NCBI GenBank assembly: GCA_021798675.1
Contig: JAJZGE010000188.1
Location: 1-5,159, forward strand
DNA: 5,159 nt
Direction: 5' to 3'
Source: Pseudomonadota bacterium
GTDB lineage: Bacteria > Pseudomonadota > Gammaproteobacteria > Xanthomonadales > Rhodanobacteraceae
Under the pieces are notes generated by a model. It did no database searches. It saw only the letters and a program-made list of their open reading frames with translations, and had not been told where the DNA came from. Below are positions 1 through 5,159 of the stretch, in pieces. The stretch's first letter is position 1, and each line of letters begins with the position of its first letter. The position numbers were made by a program, and so were the translations under genes.

Positions 1-281
1 AGCGCCTCCGCGCAGGGCGGCGTGCGGCCGTGGTGGGCGCAGGGTTCCAGCGTCACATAGGCGGTAGCTCCGCGCGCCCGCGCGCCGGCCTCGCGCAGCG
101 CGAACACTTCCGCATGCGGGCCGCCGGCGCGCTGGTGCCAGCCGCTGCCGACGACTTCCTCGCCATGCGCGATGACGCAGCCGACGCGCGGGTTGGGCTG
201 CGTGGTGCATAGCCCGCGCTCGGCCAGGCGCAGGGCCTGCGCCATGTGACGATGATCGGTCGTCGGAAAAAATCCGGTCAC
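1..281 (-). CDS. ribD: RibD, riboflavin biosynthesis deaminase/reductase (N-terminal part, cut by window edge)
   Basis: RibD is a bifunctional cytosolic enzyme of riboflavin synthesis. Its N-terminal domain deaminates 2,5-diamino-6-ribosylamino-4(3H)-pyrimidinone 5'-phosphate, and its C-terminal domain reduces the ribosyl side chain. Only the first 93 codons are present, all in the deaminase domain; the reductase lies beyond the left edge. Visible signatures are TTQPNPRVGCVI, the zinc/catalytic HAE (H56, E58) and PCAHHGRTPPC, which supplies the zinc cysteines C81 and C90. These match E. coli RibD H50/C75/C84 with a constant offset of 6. I chose GTG at 281 over the in-frame ATG at 245 because it has an AAGGG ribosome site 9 bases upstream and keeps the DHRHMAQAL stretch that RibD proteins normally have before the first core helix. 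The gene lies downstream of nrdR on the same strand, separated by a REP pair that could limit read-through. Confidence 0.93.
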   Translation of the reverse strand, partial: MTGFFPTTDHRHMAQALRLAERGLCTTQPNPRVGCVIAHGEEVVGSGWHQRAGGPHAEVFALREAGARARGATAYVTLEPCAHHGRTPPCAEA

Positions 282-290
282 CCTGCGGCA

Positions 291-295
291 CCCTT
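291..295 (-). promoter_or_regulatory. Ribosome binding site supporting the GTG start of ribD
   Basis: On the minus strand AAGGG lies 9 bases before GTG at 281. The later ATG at 245 has no comparable purine run, so this site favours the GTG start. It sits directly against the edge of the REP copy at 296-319, so folding of that repeat in the mRNA could affect ribosome access. Confidence 0.55.
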
Positions 296-319
296 GTAGG
301 AGCGCACCCTGTGCGCGAT
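296..319 (+). repeat. REP (GTAG-headed palindromic) element, copy 1
   Basis: This 24-base element starts with GTAGGA and holds a 6-base palindromic stem, GCGCAC-CCT-GTGCGC (302-316). It is an exact reverse complement of the copy at 349-372. The GTAG head followed by a short GC-rich hairpin is the layout of REP elements mobilised by RAYT (TnpA-REP) proteins, such as the SMAG repeats of Stenotrophomonas. Family assignment is from memory; no RAYT gene is in the window. Confidence 0.8.
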
Positions 320-339
320 AGCTCTTGTCACGGTTGTAG

Positions 340-366
340 AAAAAAAGCATCGCGCACAGGGTGCGC
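340..366 (-). terminator. Possible intrinsic terminator or attenuator downstream of nrdR
   Basis: Reading the minus strand after the nrdR stop, the REP stem GCGCAC-CCT-GTGCGC (366 to 352) is followed by GATGC and then seven T residues (346 to 340). A GC-rich hairpin followed by a T run has the form of a Rho-independent terminator. The 5-base separation between stem and T run is longer than ideal, so termination may be partial. It lies between two same-strand genes, where partial termination would lower ribD relative to nrdR. Confidence 0.4.
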
Positions 367-372
367 TCCTAC
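349..372 (-). repeat. REP element, copy 2, inverted relative to copy 1
   Basis: This is a perfect 24-base reverse complement of the copy at 296-319, with 29 bases between them (320-348). The internal palindrome spans 352-366. A head-to-head pair of this kind is a REPIN-like unit, the form thought to be mobile. It fills most of the nrdR-ribD gap and begins 10 bases beyond the nrdR stop codon. Confidence 0.8.
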
Positions 373-382
373 GGCGCAGGTG

Positions 383-895
383 TCATTTGCCGGCACGCTT
401 GCCGTCGCCCAGCAGTGACAGCTGCAGCCCGTCCAGTCCGGGCAGATCGCGCTCCAGCTTCTCGATCTCCTCGCGGAACGCCTGCACGTCCTCGAACTTG
501 CGGTAGACCGAGGCGAAGCGCACATAGGCTACCTGATCGAGCTTCTTCAGCTCGCGCATCACCAGCTCGCCGAGCTGACGCGAGGACACCTCGCGCTCGC
601 CGCTGCGGCGCAGGTCGTTGACGATCTCGCGTACCGCCGAATCCACGTCGTGACTGGGCACCGGCCGCTTCTGCAGCGCGCGCTCGAAGCTGATGCGCAG
701 CTTGCGCTCGTCGAACGGCTCGCGCCGCTCGCCGCTCTTGATCAGCGTCGGCAGCTTCAGCTCGGCCGTCTCGTAGGTATTGAAGCGTTCGCCGCATTGC
801 GGACACTCGCGCCGGCGCCGCACCGAGCTGCCGTCCTCGGTGAGGCGGGAGTCGATCACGCGGGTGTCTTCGTGCTGGCAGAAGGGGCAGTGCAT
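383..895 (-). CDS. nrdR: NrdR, transcriptional repressor of ribonucleotide reductase genes
   Basis: NrdR represses nrd operons by binding NrdR boxes, with its activity set by the ATP or dATP bound to its ATP-cone. The 170-residue product begins with the zinc ribbon MHCPFC...CPQC, with C3, C6, C31 and C34 as ligands, and the basic stretch VRRRREC next to it. The ATP-cone follows from about residue 47 ([20 protein letters not shown]) to about 140 ([14 protein letters not shown]). E. coli NrdR is about 150 residues; the roughly 20 extra C-terminal residues form a mixed charged tail. ATG at 895 is fixed by the zinc ribbon; the open frame continues upstream but only as an overlap with the preceding gene. 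It starts 2 bases after that gene's stop with no clear ribosome site, so translation is probably coupled. I saw no NrdR box in the window. Confidence 0.97.
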   Translation of the reverse strand: MHCPFCQHEDTRVIDSRLTEDGSSVRRRRECPQCGERFNTYETAELKLPTLIKSGERREPFDERKLRISFERALQKRPVPSHDVDSAVREIVNDLRRSGEREVSSRQLGELVMRELKKLDQVAYVRFASVYRKFEDVQAFREEIEKLERDLPGLDGLQLSLLGDGKRAGK

Positions 896-897
896 GG

Positions 898-1596
898 TCA
901 ACCAGCGTCGATCATGGTCTGCACGAAGGCACGCACCAATGCCGGCAATTTGCCCTGCAGCGCACTGCGTTCGTGCTGAAACAGTGTGGCGACAAAGAAT
1001 GGATGGCCATCCAGTTCGACGCCACGCACGTCGCCGGCGTCGTCCACCGCATTGATCCGAAGCGGCCCGGCGGAGAGTGCCTGACGAAAGTCGGGGCTCA
1101 GTCCGTAGTTGCAATGATAGCCCTCGACGATCGAGGCGACGCCGTAAGCCTGCGCCAACCGCGAGCCTGGCACCGGATGAACCGCAGCGGTGACCTCGAC
1201 CAGCGAACATGACAGCGGCACGATCACCTGCCGTTCCGCATGCGGCGCCGTTTCGGCGTGCTCGGCATCGAGCCAGCCGAGCACGTTGCGCGCATATTCG
1301 ATCACCGCGTGCTGGAAACCGCCGCAAGTACCCATGAACGGAACATGCCGCTCGCGCGCCACCCGGATCGCGGCGAGCGCGCCCTCCATGCTGCGATAGG
1401 GACTTGCCGGAACGCACCATATGCCATCGAGCTCCGCCAGCGCGGTGCCGTCACCGACCTGTCCGGTCGGCACCCATATCGGCTCGATCGCCACATCGCA
1501 GGCGTCAGCGGCCATTCCCAACGCCAGCGGGATGGCGCGATGGGCAACCACCTCGTCGTTGCGATCACCGATCAATCCGATCTGCAGCAGATGCAT
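898..1596 (-). CDS. CTP synthase C-terminal-like class I glutamine amidotransferase domain protein
   Basis: This 232-residue protein is a stand-alone domain related to the glutaminase half of CTP synthase, without the synthetase half. The nucleophile elbow is [20 protein letters not shown] with C91 (TGC codon). The C-terminal stretch [12 protein letters not shown] (198-209) aligns with the HPFFVATQFHPE type of motif of CTP synthases, but Q207 occupies the position of the catalytic His while E209 is kept. From memory, this resembles a family named in databases as CTP synthase C-terminal region-related (seleno)protein, in which some members carry selenocysteine at the nucleophile; the reaction is unknown. 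The start at 1596 gives an immediate beta strand, [12 protein letters not shown]. It lies 10 bases after glyA and 2 bases before nrdR, with no strong ribosome site, so it is probably cotranscribed. Codons such as GGA, TTG and ATA look more frequent here than in glyA, which hints at separate ancestry. Confidence 0.85.
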   Translation of the reverse strand: MHLLQIGLIGDRNDEVVAHRAIPLALGMAADACDVAIEPIWVPTGQVGDGTALAELDGIWCVPASPYRSMEGALAAIRVARERHVPFMGTCGGFQHAVIEYARNVLGWLDAEHAETAPHAERQVIVPLSCSLVEVTAAVHPVPGSRLAQAYGVASIVEGYHCNYGLSPDFRQALSAGPLRINAVDDAGDVRGVELDGHPFFVATLFQHERSALQGKLPALVRAFVQTMIDAG

Positions 1597-1606
1597 GCCG
1601 GCAGGC

Positions 1607-2875
<1,269 letters not shown>

Positions 2876-2881
2876 TCGGAG

Positions 2882-2885
2882 CCTC
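2882..2885 (-). promoter_or_regulatory. Ribosome binding site of glyA
   Basis: GAGG on the minus strand ends 6 bases before ATG at 2875. It supports this start over longer in-frame alternatives reaching to 2986. Confidence 0.6.
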
Positions 2886-2913
2886 GGCGAGCAGAAAGGG
2901 AACAAGACCCGAA

Positions 2914-2942
2914 ATTGTAGCCCCCGCGCCGCGTGGCAGCCA
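2914..2942 (-). promoter_or_regulatory. Predicted sigma-70 promoter of glyA
   Basis: On the minus strand TACAAT (2919 to 2914) matches five of six positions of the -10 consensus. A poor -35, TGGCTG (2942 to 2937), lies 17 bases upstream. Transcription would start near 2907, giving a leader of about 30 bases, too short for a riboswitch. The AT-rich -10 stands out in a GC-rich spacer. It would serve glyA, the amidotransferase-like gene and nrdR. Confidence 0.5.
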
Positions 2943-2995
2943 CCGGCACGGGCGGCGCACGGCACGGATAGGCAATGGAATGACATCTATTGTTT

Positions 2996-3016
2996 TTTGT
3001 CACTTGCGCAGACAAA
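2996..3016. promoter_or_regulatory. Candidate operator: dyad TTTGTC-N9-GACAAA in the divergent region
   Basis: Perfect 6-base arms (2996-3001 and 3011-3016) flank a 9-base centre that itself contains the palindrome TGCGCA (3005-3010). A dyad of about 21 bases is within the usual size of TetR-family operators, and a TetR gene lies in the operon that starts 34 bases downstream. A weak plus-strand promoter could overlap it: TTGTTT at 2990-2995 and CAAACT at 3013-3018, 17 bases apart. Both assignments are inferences from position and symmetry. Confidence 0.35.
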
Positions 3017-3037
3017 CTGCCCGGCCTCACCTGCGTC

Positions 3038-3043
3038 GAGGAA
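3038..3043 (+). promoter_or_regulatory. Ribosome binding site deciding the start of the aldo/keto reductase
   Basis: GAGGAA lies 6 bases before ATG at 3050. The same frame is open back to 2990, but that earlier ATG would add 20 residues with no resemblance to the family, so the site fixes the start at 3050. Confidence 0.75.
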
Positions 3044-3049
3044 ATCCTC

Positions 3050-4048
3050 ATGCACCACCGCACCCTGGGCCGCAGCGGCCCACAGGTTTCCGCCCTCGGC
3101 CTTGGCTGCATGGGCATGTCCGATTTCTACGGCCCCAGCGACCGCGCCGAGAGCATCGCCACCGTGCACGCGGCGCTCGACGCCGGCATCACCCTGCTCG
3201 ACACCGGCGACTTCTACGGCATGGGCCACAACGAGATGCTGCTGGGCGAGGCGCTGGCCGGCCGCCCGCGCGACGGCTACCAGCTCAGCGTGAAGTTCGG
3301 CGCGCAGCGCGGCCCCGACGGCAGCTGGCTGGGTTTCGACACGCGTCCGGCGGCGGTGAAGACCGCCGTGACGTACTCGCTCCGACGCCTGCGCACCGAT
3401 TACATCGACGTCTACCGCCCCGCGCGGCTCGACCCGAACGTGCCGATCGAGGACACCGTGGGCGCCATCGCCGAGCTGGTGCAGGCCGGCTACGTACGGC
3501 ATCTGGGGCTGTCCGAAATGGGCGTGGCGACGATCCGCCGTGCGCACGCCGTGCTGCCGGTGGCCGACCTGCAGATCGAATACGCGCTGATCACCCGCGG
3601 CATCGAGGCGGCGATCCTGCCGGCCTGCCGCGAGCTGGGCATCGGCGTCACTGCCTATGGCGTACTTTCGCGGGGCCTGATCAGCGGCCACTGGTCGATA
3701 GGCCGTGACGTCTCGCCGCGCGACTTCCGCCAGCACAGCCCGCGCTTCCAGGGCGCCAACCTCGAGCACAACCTGGCGCTGGTCGAACGCCTGCGCGCGC
3801 AGGCCGAGGCGCGCGGCGTCAGCGTGGCGCAGCTGGCCATTGCCTGGGCGCTGGCGCGCGGCGAGGAAATCGTGCCGCTGATCGGCGCCCGCTCGCGCAC
3901 GCGCCTGGACGAAGCACTGGGTGCGCTGAAGTTCGCCCTCAGCGACGCCGACCTCGCGGCGCTCGAACACGCCGTGCCGCCGCATGCCGCCGCCGGCGAT
4001 CGCTATGCCGCGCCGCAGATGGCCATGCTCGACAGCGAACGCAGCTGA
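3050..4048 (+). CDS. Aldo/keto reductase family oxidoreductase with an altered catalytic tetrad
   Basis: Members are cytosolic NADPH-dependent (alpha/beta)8-barrel enzymes that reduce aldehydes and ketones. The 332-residue length and the opening RTLGRSGPQVSALGLGCMGM are typical of the family branch that includes YajO- and Tas-like proteins. Of the Asp-Tyr-Lys-His tetrad, D51 and Y56 (LLDTGDFYG) and K82 (LSVKFG) are present. In the segment DYIDVYRPARLDPNVPIEDT (118-137), A125 stands where most relatives have His (YYQHRVDP). Cofactor-binding signatures are YGVLSRGL (203-210) and PLIGARSRTRLDEALGAL (276-293). The substrate cannot be read from sequence. The stop overlaps the start of a TetR gene by one base, so the two are almost certainly one operon and the regulator probably controls this enzyme. 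The family is certain; retained activity is not. Confidence 0.95.
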   Translation: MHHRTLGRSGPQVSALGLGCMGMSDFYGPSDRAESIATVHAALDAGITLLDTGDFYGMGHNEMLLGEALAGRPRDGYQLSVKFGAQRGPDGSWLGFDTRPAAVKTAVTYSLRRLRTDYIDVYRPARLDPNVPIEDTVGAIAELVQAGYVRHLGLSEMGVATIRRAHAVLPVADLQIEYALITRGIEAAILPACRELGIGVTAYGVLSRGLISGHWSIGRDVSPRDFRQHSPRFQGANLEHNLALVERLRAQAEARGVSVAQLAIAWALARGEEIVPLIGARSRTRLDEALGALKFALSDADLAALEHAVPPHAAAGDRYAAPQMAMLDSERS

Positions 4049-4638
4049 TGGGCGAAACCCCGCTGACCCGCGCTCGCGTGCTGGCCGCGGCCGAGGACGT
4101 ACTGCGCCGTTTCGGGCCGGCCAAGGCCACCGTGGTCGATGTGGCGCAGGCGCTGGGCGTCAGTCATGGCAGCGTGTACCGGCATTTCGCCAGCAAGGCC
4201 GCACTGCGCGACGCGGTGCTGCGCGGCTGGCTGGAGCGCGTGTCGACGCCGCTGCAGGCGATTGCCGACGGCCGCGCCGCACCGCCACGCCGGCTGCGCC
4301 ATTGGCTCACCGCCCTGCGTGACGCCAAACGCGGCAAGGCCAGCGGCGATCCGGAGCTGTTTGCCACCTACGGCGTGCTGGCCGGCGAGGCGCGCGAGGT
4401 GGTGGACGAGCATGTGGCCGGGCTGATCGGCCAGATCGCGCAGATCATCGAAGCCGGCGAGGCAAGCGGCGATTTTCGCCCGCTGGAAGCCAGCGCTGCG
4501 GCGACGGCGATCTTCCATGCGACGGCGCGCTTTCATCATCCGTCGATGGCGCAGCACTGGAGCGGCAGCGGCGAAGATGCCGCGTTCGAAATGCTGCTGG
4601 GACTGCTGCTGCAGGGCCTGCTGGTGCCATCGCGCTAG
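4048..4638 (+). CDS. TetR/AcrR-family transcriptional regulator
   Basis: TetR-family proteins are dimeric, ligand-responsive DNA-binding repressors. The 196-residue product has the N-terminal DNA-binding domain at about residues 7-53: helix 1 TRARVLAAAEDVLRRFG, then the helix-turn-helix VVDVAQALGVSHGSVYRHF (29-47), followed by the typical SKAALRDAV. The rest is a helical ligand and dimerisation domain (GDPELFATYGVLAGEAREVV, 100-119) with no recognisable ligand signature. The ATG at 4048 shares its A with the TGA of the reductase (TGATG). No strong ribosome site precedes it, which suggests translation by re-initiation. It most likely represses its own operon, and the dyad at 2996-3016 is a candidate site; a ligand related to the reductase substrate is an inference. 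The C terminus (LLLQGLLVPSR) looks complete. Confidence 0.95.
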   Translation: MGETPLTRARVLAAAEDVLRRFGPAKATVVDVAQALGVSHGSVYRHFASKAALRDAVLRGWLERVSTPLQAIADGRAAPPRRLRHWLTALRDAKRGKASGDPELFATYGVLAGEAREVVDEHVAGLIGQIAQIIEAGEASGDFRPLEASAAATAIFHATARFHHPSMAQHWSGSGEDAAFEMLLGLLLQGLLVPSR

Positions 4639-4650
4639 CTGCGCGGGGGC

Positions 4651-4673
4651 CGGTCGTGGCGACGAAACGACCG
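4651..4673 (+). other. Stem-loop (perfect 7-base arms) after the TetR gene
   Basis: CGGTCGT (4651-4657) pairs perfectly with ACGACCG (4667-4673) across a 9-base loop, 12 bases after the TetR stop. There is no T run directly after it, so it is not a standard intrinsic terminator. A second, shorter pairing of GACCG (4669-4673) with CGGTC (4689-4693), followed by TTT, competes with it. It may slow read-through into ettA or be a protein-binding dyad overlapping the predicted ettA -35. Confidence 0.35.
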
Positions 4674-4685
4674 ATCGGCAATAAT
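4657..4685 (+). promoter_or_regulatory. Possible promoter of ettA
   Basis: AATAAT (4680-4685) matches five of six -10 positions and is an AT-rich island in the gap. TGGCGA (4657-4662), 17 bases upstream, is a three-of-six match to the -35. Initiation would fall near 4692 and give a leader of about 66 bases. Confidence 0.35.
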
Positions 4686-4713
4686 CAGCGGTCTTTCCCC
4701 CACTTTTCCCTGC

Positions 4714-4734
4714 CGAGCCACCCCTGGTGGCTTG
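4714..4734 (+). other. Hairpin in the ettA leader
   Basis: AGCCACC (4716-4722) pairs with GGTGGCT (4726-4732) across a CCT triloop, and a G-U and a C-G pair extend the stem to 9. It ends 13 bases before the ribosome site and 23 bases before the start codon, so it should not block the site itself. No T run follows, so it is not a terminator. Confidence 0.4.
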
Positions 4735-4747
4735 CGGACCGCCTTTC

Positions 4748-4752
4748 GGGAG
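4748..4752 (+). promoter_or_regulatory. Ribosome binding site of ettA
   Basis: GGGAG lies 5 bases before ATG at 4758. It supports this start over the internal ATG that encodes residue 7. Confidence 0.6.
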
Positions 4753-4757
4753 CCAGC

Positions 4758-5159
4758 ATGCAATTCATCTACACCATGAACGGGGTGAGCAAGATCGTTC
4801 CCCCGAAGCGCCAGATCATCAAGGACATCTCGCTCAGCTTCTTCCCGGGCGCCAAGATCGGCCTGCTCGGCCTGAACGGCTCGGGCAAATCGACGGTGCT
4901 GAAGATCATGGCCGGCGTGGACACCGACTTCCAGGGCGAGGCGCGCGCCAACCCCGGCACCAAGGTCGGCTACCTGGCGCAGGAACCGCAGCTCGATCCC
5001 GACAAGACCGTCCGCGAAGTGGTCGAGGAAGGTGTGGCCGAAATCCTCGACGCGCAGAAGCGCCTCGACGAGGTGTACGCCGCCTACGCCGAGGAAGGCG
5101 CGGATTTCGACAAGCTGGCCGCCGAACAGCAGCAGCTGGAGAACCTGCTGGCCGCCAAC
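4758..5159 (+). CDS. ettA: EttA, energy-dependent translational throttle, ABC-F ATPase (N-terminal part, cut by window edge)
   Basis: EttA is a soluble ABC-F protein that binds the ribosomal E site and gates entry into the elongation cycle according to the ATP/ADP ratio. The window holds the first 134 codons of a protein usually near 555 residues. The N terminus QFIYTMNGVSKIVPPKRQI is characteristic of EttA rather than of Uup or YheS. Walker A of the first ATPase domain is GLNGSGKST (38-46, with K44), and the Q-loop is GYLAQEP with Q75. From about residue 93 the sequence becomes helical and charged (AEILDAQKRLDEVYAAYAEE), which is the beginning of the arm insertion that contacts ribosomal protein L1 in E. 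coli. It has no membrane segment. It has its own ribosome site and a possible promoter, so it is probably separate from the reductase-TetR operon. Confidence 0.96.
   Translation, partial: MQFIYTMNGVSKIVPPKRQIIKDISLSFFPGAKIGLLGLNGSGKSTVLKIMAGVDTDFQGEARANPGTKVGYLAQEPQLDPDKTVREVVEEGVAEILDAQKRLDEVYAAYAEEGADFDKLAAEQQQLENLLAAN

Noticed and set aside
282..382. FMN riboswitch or CRISPR repeats in the gap before ribD.
   Set aside because: The gap is accounted for by two inverted REP copies and a 29-base spacer. There is no conserved FMN-aptamer sequence and no regularly spaced direct repeat.
1322..1326. Possible selenocysteine at the nucleophile of the amidotransferase-like protein.
   Set aside because: The codon on the minus strand is TGC, a normal cysteine, so no UGA recoding is needed here.
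896..1420. A long minus-strand frame that would fuse about 175 residues in front of nrdR.
   Set aside because: The added part lies in another frame of the amidotransferase-like gene and is Arg-rich without motifs. NrdR proteins begin at the zinc ribbon MHCPFC.
2990..3049. An upstream ATG at 2990 that would extend the aldo/keto reductase by 20 residues.
   Set aside because: The extra residues are not like the family, and GAGGAA lies at ideal distance before the ATG at 3050.
2876..3049. Glycine or purine riboswitch in the glyA leader.
   Set aside because: The predicted glyA leader is only about 30 bases, and no aptamer-like conserved blocks are visible in the spacer.
2987..3985. A 332-codon open frame on the minus strand opposite the aldo/keto reductase.
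   Set aside because: It is an antisense shadow produced by high GC at third positions; no family resemblance, while the plus strand encodes a full-length reductase.

Overview
The window is chromosomal DNA from a high-GC gammaproteobacterium, most probably of the Xanthomonadales (Rhodanobacteraceae or Xanthomonadaceae). This rests on the strongly GC-biased codon use, the protein sequences of GlyA, NrdR, RibD and EttA, the glyA-nrdR-ribD gene order, and a GTAG-headed REP pair resembling the SMAG-type repeats of that order. The placement comes from recognition by eye, not from a search. Six genes are housekeeping or ordinary accessory genes with readable families; a seventh is a poorly characterised amidotransferase-like gene.

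The left half (1-2875) is a minus-strand gene string, read from right to left: glyA (serine hydroxymethyltransferase), a 232-residue CTP-synthase-C-terminal-like class I glutamine amidotransferase protein, nrdR (repressor of ribonucleotide reductase genes) and the 5' part of ribD (riboflavin biosynthesis), which runs off the left edge. The first three are packed with gaps of 10 and 2 bases and probably form one transcript from a TACAAT promoter just upstream of glyA. Between nrdR and ribD lies a 101-base gap holding two perfect 24-base inverted REP copies. A T7 run follows the nrdR-proximal copy on the transcribed strand, so the element may end or attenuate transcription before ribD.

A 174-base divergent intergenic region (2876-3049) separates glyA from a plus-strand pair: an aldo/keto reductase (3050-4048) and a TetR-family regulator (4048-4638). 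These two overlap by one base (TGATG). A 6-base dyad in the divergent region is a candidate operator for the regulator. After a 119-base gap with two hairpins and a possible promoter, ettA (ABC-F translational throttle) begins at 4758 and runs off the right edge.

I see no defence island, CRISPR array, prophage or insertion sequence. The points most worth a second look are the amidotransferase-like protein, which keeps the nucleophile Cys but has Gln where CTP synthase has its catalytic His; the aldo/keto reductase, which has Ala in place of the tetrad His; and the REP pair, which can fold in two mutually exclusive ways between nrdR and ribD.
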